Made by a program: the position numbers and the translations under genes
Shown here: positions 19,938 through 29,515 of the stretch, one piece after another
How positions within the stretch are numbered: position 1 is the stretch's first letter
Layout: the number at the start of each line of letters is the position of its first letter
Source: Roseateles hydrophilus
Lineage (GTDB): Bacteria; Pseudomonadota; Gammaproteobacteria; Burkholderiales; Burkholderiaceae_C
Length of the DNA: 64,000 nt
Direction: 5' to 3'
Assembly (NCBI RefSeq): GCF_026712245.1
Contig: NZ_JAPPUY010000004.1
Span: 310,001-374,000, forward strand
Notes under the pieces: model-generated
Seen by the model: the letters and a program-made list of their open reading frames with translations, nothing else
The model's database searches: none
What the model was told of the DNA's origin: nothing

Positions 19938-20753
19938 ATGCGCATGAGCCCAGGCACGCTGACCACCCCCTGCTTCCGGCTGCTCCTGACCCTGCTGCTC
20001 GGCGCGGCAGGGTTTTCTGCTTTTGCACAGACGCCGGAAGCGGCTGCTGCGCCGACTGCAGCAGCTTCCGACGCCGCGCCCGCAGCAGCCCGCACGCGCC
20101 CGCTGGCCAAGCCGGTGGCGCCGACCGCCTTGAGTACGCCGCCCGCCACCTGGGCGGCGCTGACGCCCAAGCAACAAGCCCTGCTCGCACCGCTGGAGCG
20201 CGACTGGGCGGGCATCTCGGACGCGCAGCGCAGCAAGTGGCTGAGCGCCACGCCGACGCTGGCCACCATGTCCGGGGAAGAGATCAAGCGGGTGCACGAC
20301 CGCATCCGCGACTGGACGGCCATGAGCCCGGCCGACCGGCTGAACGCGCGCATCGGCTTCCAGGTCGCTCGCCAACTGACGGCTGAACAACGCCAGGCAC
20401 GCTGGGAGGCCTACCAGGCCCTGCCCGCCGAGGAGCGCCAAGCCCTGGCCGACAAAGCACTGGCACGCCGACAGGCGCAGACGGCCGCACGCCCGGCCAA
20501 GCCGCTGGCCGCCCAACCGAAGTCCAACATCGTGCCGGCCGCGCCCAAGCTCGTGCCGGCAGTGCCCGTGGCAGCCAGCTTGGTGCAGGCCAAGCCCGGC
20601 GCCACGACGGTGTTGATGACCCGCCGGCAAAGCCCGCCCGGCCACCACACAGCGGGGGAGACCAAGGTCGTCGCCGACCCGGCCCTGGTGGACCCGAAGA
20701 CGCTGCTGCCCCTGTCGCTGAAGGCGCCTGCGGCGTCCGCCCCGCGACCATGA
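19938..20753 (+). CDS. DUF3106-family secreted protein
   Basis: A 271-residue exported protein. A signal peptide (CFRLLLTLLLGAAGFSAFAQ) is followed by an Ala-rich linker. The DUF3106 core then has WAALTPKQQALLAPLERDWAGISDAQRSKWLSATPTLATMSGEEIKRVHDRIRDWTAMSPADR and LTAEQRQARWEAYQALPAEERQAL. Repeated L-P/S-x-x-x-R/Q helices recall CpxP/Spy-like LTxxQ periplasmic proteins, but homology is not established. The last 90 residues are low-complexity. ATG at 19938 is chosen for GAAGAA seven bases upstream; 19920 and 19944 are alternatives. The stop overlaps the RDD gene start by four bases. Confidence 0.8.
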   Translation: MRMSPGTLTTPCFRLLLTLLLGAAGFSAFAQTPEAAAAPTAAASDAAPAAARTRPLAKPVAPTALSTPPATWAALTPKQQALLAPLERDWAGISDAQRSKWLSATPTLATMSGEEIKRVHDRIRDWTAMSPADRLNARIGFQVARQLTAEQRQARWEAYQALPAEERQALADKALARRQAQTAARPAKPLAAQPKSNIVPAAPKLVPAVPVAASLVQAKPGATTVLMTRRQSPPGHHTAGETKVVADPALVDPKTLLPLSLKAPAASAPRP

Positions 20754-21253
20754 CCACGCTGCCGCCCGCCGACGCCACGCCTCCGAGCTTGGCGCGCCGC
20801 TTCGCCGCGCTGCTGTACGAAGGCGTGCTGCTGTTCGGCGTGATGTTCTTCGCCTGCTTCGTCTACGTCGTGCTGACGCGCCAGAAGGACGCCCTGTTCG
20901 GCCTGCCCGGCTATGTGTTCGCATTCGTGGTGCCGGCCGTCTACTTCGTGACCTTCTGGACCCGCAGCGGGCAGACGCTCGCGCTGAAGACCTGGCATCT
21001 GCGCATCGTCGACGGCCACGGCCAGCCGCTGGGCAGGGCCCGCGCGCTGGCGCGCTACGCGCTGGGCTGGCTGTGGGTGCTGCCCGGCCTGAGCCTGTGG
21101 CAGTTCGGCGTGCGCGGCTGGGCGCTGGCTGGCGCGTTGCTGGGCTGGATGCTGCTTTACGGTGCGCTGTCGCGCCTGCTGCCGCAGCGGCAATTCCTGC
21201 ATGACGTGCTCTGCGGTTCGCGCGTCATCACCCAACTTCCGTTGCGCCCATGA
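20750..21253 (+). CDS. RDD-family membrane protein
   Basis: A 167-residue integral membrane protein. The RDD signature begins at LARRFAALLYEGVLLFGVMFF (Arg near residue 16; the first Asp of the classic RDD motif is replaced by Glu at LYEG). TGQTLALKTWHLRIVD-like sequence (RSGQTLALKTWHLRIVDGHGQPL) follows the second helix, then a helical hairpin and the C-terminal Asp in QFLHDVLCGSRVI. Function of the family is poorly defined; some members affect ion transport. It is coupled to both neighbours by ATGA overlaps. Confidence 0.87.
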   Translation: MTTLPPADATPPSLARRFAALLYEGVLLFGVMFFACFVYVVLTRQKDALFGLPGYVFAFVVPAVYFVTFWTRSGQTLALKTWHLRIVDGHGQPLGRARALARYALGWLWVLPGLSLWQFGVRGWALAGALLGWMLLYGALSRLLPQRQFLHDVLCGSRVITQLPLRP

Positions 21254-21627
21254 GCAACCCGCACAAGGGCCGCACCGGCCTGGATCGCATCCTGCACGCC
21301 GCCGGCTATTCCTGGGCCGGGCTCAAGGCGGCCTACACCGGCGAGAGCGCGTTTCGGCAGGAGACCTGGCTGGTCATCGTGGCCACGCCGCTGGCGTTCT
21401 GGCTGGGCCACGACTGGGTGCAGGTCTCGCTGCTGCTGGGGTCGCTGCTGCTGGTGCTCATCGTCGAGCTGCTGAATTCGGCCATCGAGGCCGTGGTGGA
21501 CCGTGTCTCGTTCGAGCTGCACGATCTGTCCAAGCGTTCCAAGGACATTGCGAGCGCCGCCGTGCTGCTGTCGCTGCTGCTGGCCGGCGGCGTCTGGGGT
21601 GCTGCGCTCTGGCAGCACCTGCGCTGA
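21250..21627 (+). CDS. dgkA: Diacylglycerol kinase
   Basis: A 125-residue three-helix membrane enzyme that phosphorylates diacylglycerol and recycles it into phospholipid synthesis. The active-site segment ELLNSAIEAVVDRVSFELHDLSKRSKDIASAAV carries the conserved Glu, Asn and Asp residues. N-terminal RILHAAGYSWAGLKAAYTGESAFRQE matches the family amphipathic start. The length is normal. The ATG overlaps the RDD stop by four bases, and it is the last gene of the sigma-factor operon, ending eight bases from the convergent glnB. Placement with a sigma factor suggests envelope or lipid homeostasis as a common purpose (inference). Confidence 0.94.
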   Translation: MSNPHKGRTGLDRILHAAGYSWAGLKAAYTGESAFRQETWLVIVATPLAFWLGHDWVQVSLLLGSLLLVLIVELLNSAIEAVVDRVSFELHDLSKRSKDIASAAVLLSLLLAGGVWGAALWQHLR

Positions 21628-21635
21628 GGCAACGC

Positions 21636-24002
<2,367 letters not shown>

Positions 24003-24085
24003 GGGCCGCATCCTGCCATCAAGCGGCACACCACGAGAAACCCCGCCAGCCCGCGCTGAATGCCCGGAGGCGATCCAATAGCGGC

Positions 24086-25225
24086 ATGCCGACCTTGCGC
24101 GTCCACGACTCCCCCGCCGCCCTGCCCCGCGACGCCTGGAACCAGCTGCTCGACGCCGCACCGCGGCCCACGCCCTTCATGCGCCACGAATACCTGCAGG
24201 CGCTGCACGATGCCGGCTCGGCAACGGCCGACACCGGCTGGCAGCCGCTGTTTCTCGGCCTGTGGGACGACGAGCGCCTGCTGGCCGCCTGCCCGGCCTG
24301 GCTGAAGACGCACTCCTACGGCGAGTACGTGTTCGACTGGGCCTGGGCCGACGCCTACCATCGCCACGGCCTGCGCTACTACCCCAAGCTGCTGGTGGCC
24401 GTGCCCTTCACGCCGGTGCCGGGCAGCCGGCTGCTGGCCGTGGACGACGAGGCCCGTCAGCTGTTAGCACATGGGCTGCGCAACCTGGTCAACGAGACCA
24501 AGGCCTCATCGCTGCACGTGCTGTTCGGCGACGAGGCCGACCAGGCCGCACTGGCCGCTGCGGGCTGCGCCGCGCGCAGCGGCGTGCAGTTCCACTGGAC
24601 GGCCGAGGGTGACACCGACTTCGCCGCCTTCCTCGCGCGGCTGCACCGCGACAAGCGCAAGAAGATCCAGCAGGAACAGCGCCGCGTGCGCGAGGCCGGC
24701 GTCGTGTTCGAGGCCCGCGAGGGCACGGCCATCACGGTCGAGGACTGGGACTACTTCTACCGTTGCTACCAGCAGACCTATCGCGAGCACCGCAGCACGC
24801 CATACCTCAGCCGCGACTACTTCGCCCGCATGGCCAGCACCATGGCCGAGCACTGGCTGATGTTCACCGCCCTGCGCGCCGGTGAGCGCGTGGCGACCTC
24901 GCTGATCGCGCTGGACCCGGCGCGCCGCGCCGCCTTCGGCCGCTACTGGGGCGCCACCGAGCACATCCCCAACCTGCACTTCGACGCCTGCTACTACCAG
25001 CCGCTGGCTTGGTGCATCGCGAACGGCTACGCGCGCTTCGAGGGCGGCGCGCAGGGCGAGCACAAGATGGCTCGCGGCCTGATGCCCACGCCAACCGCCT
25101 CCAGCCACTGGCTGGCCCACCCTGGGTTCGCCGACGCCGTCAGCGACTTCCTGGCCCGCGAGGGCGAAGCCATGACGGGCTATCTGAGCGAACTGAGCGA
25201 GCACGCGCCTTACAAGACCGCCTGA
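24086..25225 (+). CDS. FemAB-like N-acyltransferase (DUF482, GNAT-type peptidogalycan family)
   Basis: A 379-residue cytoplasmic protein of the DUF482/FemAB-like family, with GNAT-fold features. Diagnostic stretches are [17 protein letters not shown] near residues 30-46, [14 protein letters not shown] near 75-88, [22 protein letters not shown] near 190-211 and [37 protein letters not shown] in the C-terminal third. Annotated relatives are called peptidogalycan biosynthesis proteins, but the substrate is not established. The ATG at 24086 has GGAGG about 20 bases upstream, too distant to be decisive. It is divergent from nadE and followed by a strong terminator. Confidence 0.85.
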   Translation: MPTLRVHDSPAALPRDAWNQLLDAAPRPTPFMRHEYLQALHDAGSATADTGWQPLFLGLWDDERLLAACPAWLKTHSYGEYVFDWAWADAYHRHGLRYYPKLLVAVPFTPVPGSRLLAVDDEARQLLAHGLRNLVNETKASSLHVLFGDEADQAALAAAGCAARSGVQFHWTAEGDTDFAAFLARLHRDKRKKIQQEQRRVREAGVVFEAREGTAITVEDWDYFYRCYQQTYREHRSTPYLSRDYFARMASTMAEHWLMFTALRAGERVATSLIALDPARRAAFGRYWGATEHIPNLHFDACYYQPLAWCIANGYARFEGGAQGEHKMARGLMPTPTASSHWLAHPGFADAVSDFLAREGEAMTGYLSELSEHAPYKTA

Positions 25226-25240
25226 GCGACTCGACAAAAC

Positions 25241-25268
25241 AAAAGACGCCGCAGGTGCGGCGTCTTTT
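25241..25268. terminator. Bidirectional terminator between the DUF482 gene and ppa
   Basis: A perfect 12-bp stem, AAAAGACGCCGC with GCGGCGTCTTTT, around a 4-base loop, with T-runs on both strands. It serves two convergent genes. Confidence 0.93.
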
Positions 25269-25288
25269 GAATCAAGCGCGGGGCCGGA

Positions 25289-25828
25289 TTACTTCTGCTC
25301 GGCCTTGGCGTAGTTGGCCATGCCGTCGGTGATTTCCTTCTTCGCGGCCTCGGGGCCTTCCCAGCCCTTGACCTTGACCCACTTGCCCTTCTCCAGGTCC
25401 TTGTAGTGCTCGAAGAAGTGCTGGATGGCCGACAGGCGCATCGGGTTCACGTCCTCGATCTTTTCCCAGTGGCTGTACATGGGCAGGATCTTATTGGTGG
25501 GCACGGCGAGCAGCTTGGCGTCGCCACCGGCCTCGTCGTCCATCATCAGCACGCCCAGCGGGCGGCAGGTCACGACGACGCCCGGCGTCAGCGCGAACGG
25601 CGTGATGACCAGCACGTCCACCGGGTCCCCGTCGTCAGCCAGCGTGCGCGGGATGTAGCCGTAGTTGCACGGGTAGTACATCGGCGTGGTCAGGAAGCGG
25701 TCGACGAACAGCGCGCCGGTTTCCTTGTCGACCTCGTACTTGATCGGGTCGGCATTCATCGGGATCTCGATGATGACGTTGAACTCTTCGGGCGCCTTGG
25801 CGCCGGGGGACACGTTGTGCAGGCTCAT
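25289..25828 (-). CDS. ppa: Inorganic pyrophosphatase (family I, soluble)
   Basis: A 179-residue cytosolic enzyme hydrolysing pyrophosphate from biosynthesis. Metal-binding residues are in [19 protein letters not shown] near residues 56-74, with the Lys and Glu/Asp set around [25 protein letters not shown]. The length is normal. ATG at 25828 begins MSLHNVSPG, the usual proteobacterial N-terminus; the frame remains open upstream only because it shadows the opposite gene. It is divergent from the membrane pyrophosphatase gene across 153 bases, so two PPi-consuming enzymes share one control region. Confidence 0.95.
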   Translation of the reverse strand: MSLHNVSPGAKAPEEFNVIIEIPMNADPIKYEVDKETGALFVDRFLTTPMYYPCNYGYIPRTLADDGDPVDVLVITPFALTPGVVVTCRPLGVLMMDDEAGGDAKLLAVPTNKILPMYSHWEKIEDVNPMRLSAIQHFFEHYKDLEKGKWVKVKGWEGPEAAKKEITDGMANYAKAEQK

Positions 25829-25981
25829 GGTCGTCGTTCTAAGGGGCTGGAAAACCCGCATTCTAGTTTTGCTGGTAAACGCTCCCCTTACAGCGCAAGA
25901 CCCGCCCTTAAGCTCCGCCGCGCAGGCCCCTCGCAGCCCGCGTGGGTCCACCAGATAACACGCACCTGAGGAGACGAATCG

Positions 25982-28150
25982 ATGTCGACGGAGATGGCGC
26001 TGTATTTCGCACTGGCCTGTGGCCTTGCGGCGGTTCTTTATGGGTTCATCCAGCGCAGCTGGATCTTGGGCCAGGACGCGGGCAATGCCCGCATGCAGGA
26101 GATCGCGACGGCGATCCAGCAAGGCGCGGCGGCCTACCTGGGCCGGCAGTACCGCACCATCGCCATCGTGGGCGTGGTGCTCGCGATCGCCATCGCGGTG
26201 TCGGGCCTGGGGCTGACGACGGCCATCGGCTTCGTCATCGGCGCTGTGCTGTCGGGCATCTGCGGCTTCATCGGCATGAACATCTCGGTGCGCGCCAATG
26301 TGCGCACCGCGCAGGCGGCCACCAGGGGCATCGGCCCGGCGCTGGACGTGGCCTTCAAGGGCGGGGCCATCACCGGCATGCTGGTCGTGGGCCTGGGCCT
26401 GCTGGGCGTGGGCGGCTTCTACATCGCCATCGGCGGCGGGCATGACAGCACCGCGCTCAAGCCCATGCTGGGACTGGCCTTCGGCTCGTCGCTGATCTCC
26501 ATCTTTGCGCGCCTGGGCGGCGGCATCTTCACCAAGGGCGCTGACGTCGGTGCCGACCTCGTCGGCAAGGTCGAAGCCGGCATCCCGGAGGACGACCCGC
26601 GCAACCCGGCGGTGATTGCCGACAACGTGGGCGACAACGTCGGCGACTGCGCCGGCATGGCCGCCGACTTGTTCGAGACCTACGCCGTCACGCTGATCGC
26701 CGCGATGGCGTTGGGCGCGCTGATGGTCACGGGCACATCCGCTGCGGCGGGTGTCATCTACCCATTGGCGCTGGGCGGCGTGTCCATCATCGCGTCCATC
26801 ATCGGCTGCATGTTCGTCAAGGCCAGCGACGGCATGAAGAACGTGATGCCAGCGCTGTACAAGGGCCTCATCGTGGCCGGCGTGCTGAGCCTGATCGCCT
26901 TCTTCTTCGTCACCAGGGCGATGTTCCCCGGCGAGGTGGCGCTCAGCGGCGGCGGCAGCACGACGGCGATGGCGCTGTTCGGCGCCTGCGTCGTCGGCTT
27001 GGTGCTGACGGCCGCGATGGTCTGGATCACCGAGTACTACACCGGCACGCAGTACCACCCGGTGCAGCACGTGGCGCAGGCCTCCACCACCGGGCACGGC
27101 ACCAACGTGATCGCGGGCCTGGGCGTGTCGATGAAGTCCACCGCCTGGCCGGTGCTCTTCGTCTGCGCGGCCATCTACGCGGCCTATGCGCTGGCAGGCC
27201 TGTACGGCATTGCCGTCGCGGCCACGTCCATGCTGAGCATGGCCGGCATCATCGTGGCGCTGGACGCCTACGGCCCCATCACCGACAACGCCGGCGGCAT
27301 CGCCGAGATGGCCGAGCTGCCCGACAGCGTGCGCGACATCACCGACCCGCTGGACGCCGTGGGCAACACCACCAAGGCCGTCACCAAGGGCTATGCCATC
27401 GGCTCGGCCGGCCTCGCGGCGCTGGTGCTGTTTGCCGACTACACGCACGCGCTGGAAGCGCGCGGCATGCACGTCGCGTTCGACCTGTCCGACCACAAGG
27501 TCATCCTGGGCCTGTTCATCGGCGGGCTGATTCCCTACCTGTTCGGCGCCATGGCCATGGAAGCCGTGGGCCGGGCCGCGGGTGCCGTCGTCGTGGAAGT
27601 GCGCAAGCAGTTCGCCGACGGCGCCATCATGGCCGGCAAGCGCAAGCCCGACTACAGCGCCGCTGTCGACATGCTGACCACGGCCGCCATCAAGGAAATG
27701 ATCGTGCCCTCGCTGCTGCCGGTGGCCGCGCCCATCATCGTGGGCCTGGTGCTGGGCCCGGCGGCGCTGGGCGGGCTGCTGATGGGCACCATCGTGACCG
27801 GCCTGTTCGTTGGCATCTCCATGTGCACCGGCGGCGGCGCGTGGGACAACGCCAAGAAGCTCATCGAGGAGGGCTTCACCGATGCGTCCGGCGTGCTGCA
27901 CAAGAAGGGCGGCGACGCGCACAAGTCCGCCGTCACCGGCGACACGGTGGGCGACCCCTACAAGGACACCGCCGGCCCGGCCGTGAACCCGCTGATCAAG
28001 ATCATCAACATCGTGGCCCTGCTCATCGTGCCGCTGCTGCCAATGTCGGTGGGCAGCCATGCACCAGCCGCGGCTGCGGCTACCGCCGCGGCACCGGCAG
28101 CCAGCCCAGCCACGTTGGCGGCGCCTGCGGCCTCGGCAGCCTCGCAATAG
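25982..28150 (+). CDS. hppA: Membrane-bound proton-translocating pyrophosphatase, K+-independent type
   Basis: A 722-residue, roughly 16-helix pump coupling PPi hydrolysis to proton export. The PPi-binding signature [17 protein letters not shown] is followed by [30 protein letters not shown]. The stretch [10 protein letters not shown] carries Lys and Thr at the positions that mark K+-independent H+-pumps (Ala/Gly-type residues mark K+-dependent ones). The C-terminal [22 protein letters not shown] is intact, then an Ala/Pro-rich tail. The ATG at 25982 has GAGGAG ten bases upstream. It is followed by a perfect terminator and divergent from ppa. Confidence 0.96.
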   Translation: MSTEMALYFALACGLAAVLYGFIQRSWILGQDAGNARMQEIATAIQQGAAAYLGRQYRTIAIVGVVLAIAIAVSGLGLTTAIGFVIGAVLSGICGFIGMNISVRANVRTAQAATRGIGPALDVAFKGGAITGMLVVGLGLLGVGGFYIAIGGGHDSTALKPMLGLAFGSSLISIFARLGGGIFTKGADVGADLVGKVEAGIPEDDPRNPAVIADNVGDNVGDCAGMAADLFETYAVTLIAAMALGALMVTGTSAAAGVIYPLALGGVSIIASIIGCMFVKASDGMKNVMPALYKGLIVAGVLSLIAFFFVTRAMFPGEVALSGGGSTTAMALFGACVVGLVLTAAMVWITEYYTGTQYHPVQHVAQASTTGHGTNVIAGLGVSMKSTAWPVLFVCAAIYAAYALAGLYGIAVAATSMLSMAGIIVALDAYGPITDNAGGIAEMAELPDSVRDITDPLDAVGNTTKAVTKGYAIGSAGLAALVLFADYTHALEARGMHVAFDLSDHKVILGLFIGGLIPYLFGAMAMEAVGRAAGAVVVEVRKQFADGAIMAGKRKPDYSAAVDMLTTAAIKEMIVPSLLPVAAPIIVGLVLGPAALGGLLMGTIVTGLFVGISMCTGGGAWDNAKKLIEEGFTDASGVLHKKGGDAHKSAVTGDTVGDPYKDTAGPAVNPLIKIINIVALLIVPLLPMSVGSHAPAAAAATAAAPAASPATLAAPAASAASQ

Positions 28151-28171
28151 CGCCCCGGCAGGCCCACCCCG

Positions 28172-28206
28172 AAAAGCCCGCGAATTCACGATTCGCGGGC
28201 TTTTTT
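28172..28206 (+). terminator. Terminator downstream of hppA
   Basis: A perfect 14-bp stem (AAAAGCCCGCGAAT / ATTCGCGGGCTTTT) around a 5-base loop, continuing into a run of six T. Confidence 0.95.
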
Positions 28207-28235
28207 CGCATCAGGCCCACGGCAAAATTGCACAC

Positions 28236-29072
28236 ATGGCGAGCATGGCGATTACGAGGCACGAACTGACGCGGCGACGCGAGCAGTTGCAAGACCTCCA
28301 GCGCTACCTGGCCGTGCTGGAGGCTGACCACGACGGCATCCGCGCCAAGCTGATGAGCTTCAGGCTCCGCTACCTGGAGGCATTAGGCCCGCTGATGCGT
28401 GAGCTTGATGAACTGGAAGCCGAGCTGCAACGGGCCACCGTGCTGCTGGCCGAGGCGCTGCAGCGCCAGGGCGTCGACGCCCCCATGCCGGCCGCGCCGC
28501 GCGCCAAGCCCTGGCCCGACATCCCGGGCCTGCCCGACCCGGTGCCGCTGCCGCCCGAGCCCACCGGCCCCATGACCGACCTGCCGCCGCCCAGCCTGAA
28601 GACGCTGTACCGGCGTGCGGCCATGCGCTTTCACCCCGACCTGGCGCCCTCGGGCCCGGAGCGCGAGGTGTGCGAACAACGCATGATGGTGGTCAACGAG
28701 GCCTATGCCAGCGGTGACCGCGCCAGGCTCGAGAGCCTGTTGCTGGCGGCGGGTGAGTTGCCCGAGAAGGTGATGGGCGGCCCGGCCGACGCCGTGCGCG
28801 CCTGGCTGGGCCTGTGCGAACACATGGTGCAAAGCCGTATCCGCATCGTGCAGGCGCAGACGCTGGTGCTGCAAAACCTGCAGATGCACCAGCTGCGCGT
28901 GGCCATCGAGCGGGCCGAAGCAGGCGGCATGAAGCCGCTGGACATCATGGCCAACCGGCTGCGCGCGCAGATCGCGGAACGCCGCCAGGAGCTCTACATC
29001 GGCGAGCGGGTGGGCGGCGACGCAAACCTCGCTGTCGACTTCCTGCGCAAGCGCTCGCAGCGCCTGGCCTGA
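28236..29072 (+). CDS. J-domain-like protein with coiled-coil N-terminus
   Basis: A 278-residue cytoplasmic protein. Residues about 1-85 are helical and charged, likely coiled coil (RREQLQDLQRYLAVLEADHDGIRAKLMSFRLRYLEALGPLMRELDELEAELQRA). A Pro-rich linker follows, then a J-domain-like segment (SLKTLYRRAAMRFHPDLAPSGPEREVCEQRMMVVNEAYASGD, near 125-165) with the HPD motif intact. The C-terminal 100 residues are helical without a known domain. It may act as a DnaK co-chaperone, but the client is unknown. ATG 28236 is used; ATG 28245 is an alternative. A CAAAAT box seven bases upstream and no Shine-Dalgarno suggest a leaderless mRNA. Confidence 0.78.
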   Translation: MASMAITRHELTRRREQLQDLQRYLAVLEADHDGIRAKLMSFRLRYLEALGPLMRELDELEAELQRATVLLAEALQRQGVDAPMPAAPRAKPWPDIPGLPDPVPLPPEPTGPMTDLPPPSLKTLYRRAAMRFHPDLAPSGPEREVCEQRMMVVNEAYASGDRARLESLLLAAGELPEKVMGGPADAVRAWLGLCEHMVQSRIRIVQAQTLVLQNLQMHQLRVAIERAEAGGMKPLDIMANRLRAQIAERRQELYIGERVGGDANLAVDFLRKRSQRLA

Positions 29073-29080
29073 ACCACGAC

Positions 29081-29452
29081 TCACTGGTCGCCGTTGGTGA
29101 CTTCCGGGTCGCTGCTGGGGTAGAGCGTGGCCACGGTGCCCCGCGTCGAGAAGATGAGCACCACGCCCTTGGTCACGATCTGCTCAGACGGCATGGTGAT
29201 GCTGACCGTGCCCGACTGCGCAGCCGCGAAATTGTGGTCGGTCATCACGGCGCTGTGCCCCAACGTCTTGTAGGTGGCGCCCAGCAGCACCAGCTCCGAT
29301 CCGGCGGCCTCGGTGATCAGGCAGGCCGCGGTGCCAGGCGGCACGGCCAGCGCATTGGGCGGCACCGGCTGCGTGCACGCCGGATCGCTGAAGTAGCTGC
29401 TGGCGGCGAAGGCGCCTGCGGGCTGGGCTTTCACGTAGTAGGTCGTGGTCAT
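29081..29452 (-). CDS. Small hypothetical protein downstream of the ECF-kinase pair
   Basis: Not recognised. The product is 123 residues, with no signal peptide and no membrane helix. The N-terminal part has MTTTYYVKAQPAGAF and two cysteines (DPACTQP, TAACLIT). The rest is beta-rich, with alternating hydrophobics (SELVLLGATYKTLGHSAVM ... GTVSITMPSEQIVTKGVVLIFSTRGTVATLY). ATG at 29452 is preceded by GAGG nine bases upstream. It lies 63 bases after the kinase stop on the same strand, so it may be the third gene of the sigma-kinase operon and a candidate target or accessory of that kinase. It converges on the J-domain gene with an 8-base gap. Confidence 0.65.
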   Translation of the reverse strand: MTTTYYVKAQPAGAFAASSYFSDPACTQPVPPNALAVPPGTAACLITEAAGSELVLLGATYKTLGHSAVMTDHNFAAAQSGTVSITMPSEQIVTKGVVLIFSTRGTVATLYPSSDPEVTNGDQ

Positions 29453-29515
29453 GTCGAAGGGCCTCAAGTGAAGGGGCTGCCACCCTAACAGCCGCATACG
29501 ACGGGCCCGTGCGCT

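Noticed and set aside
25829-28189. Minus-strand frame running from hppA's complement into ppa
   Set aside because: Only the last 180 codons (ppa) are real; the rest is antisense to the membrane pyrophosphatase with no recognisable protein.
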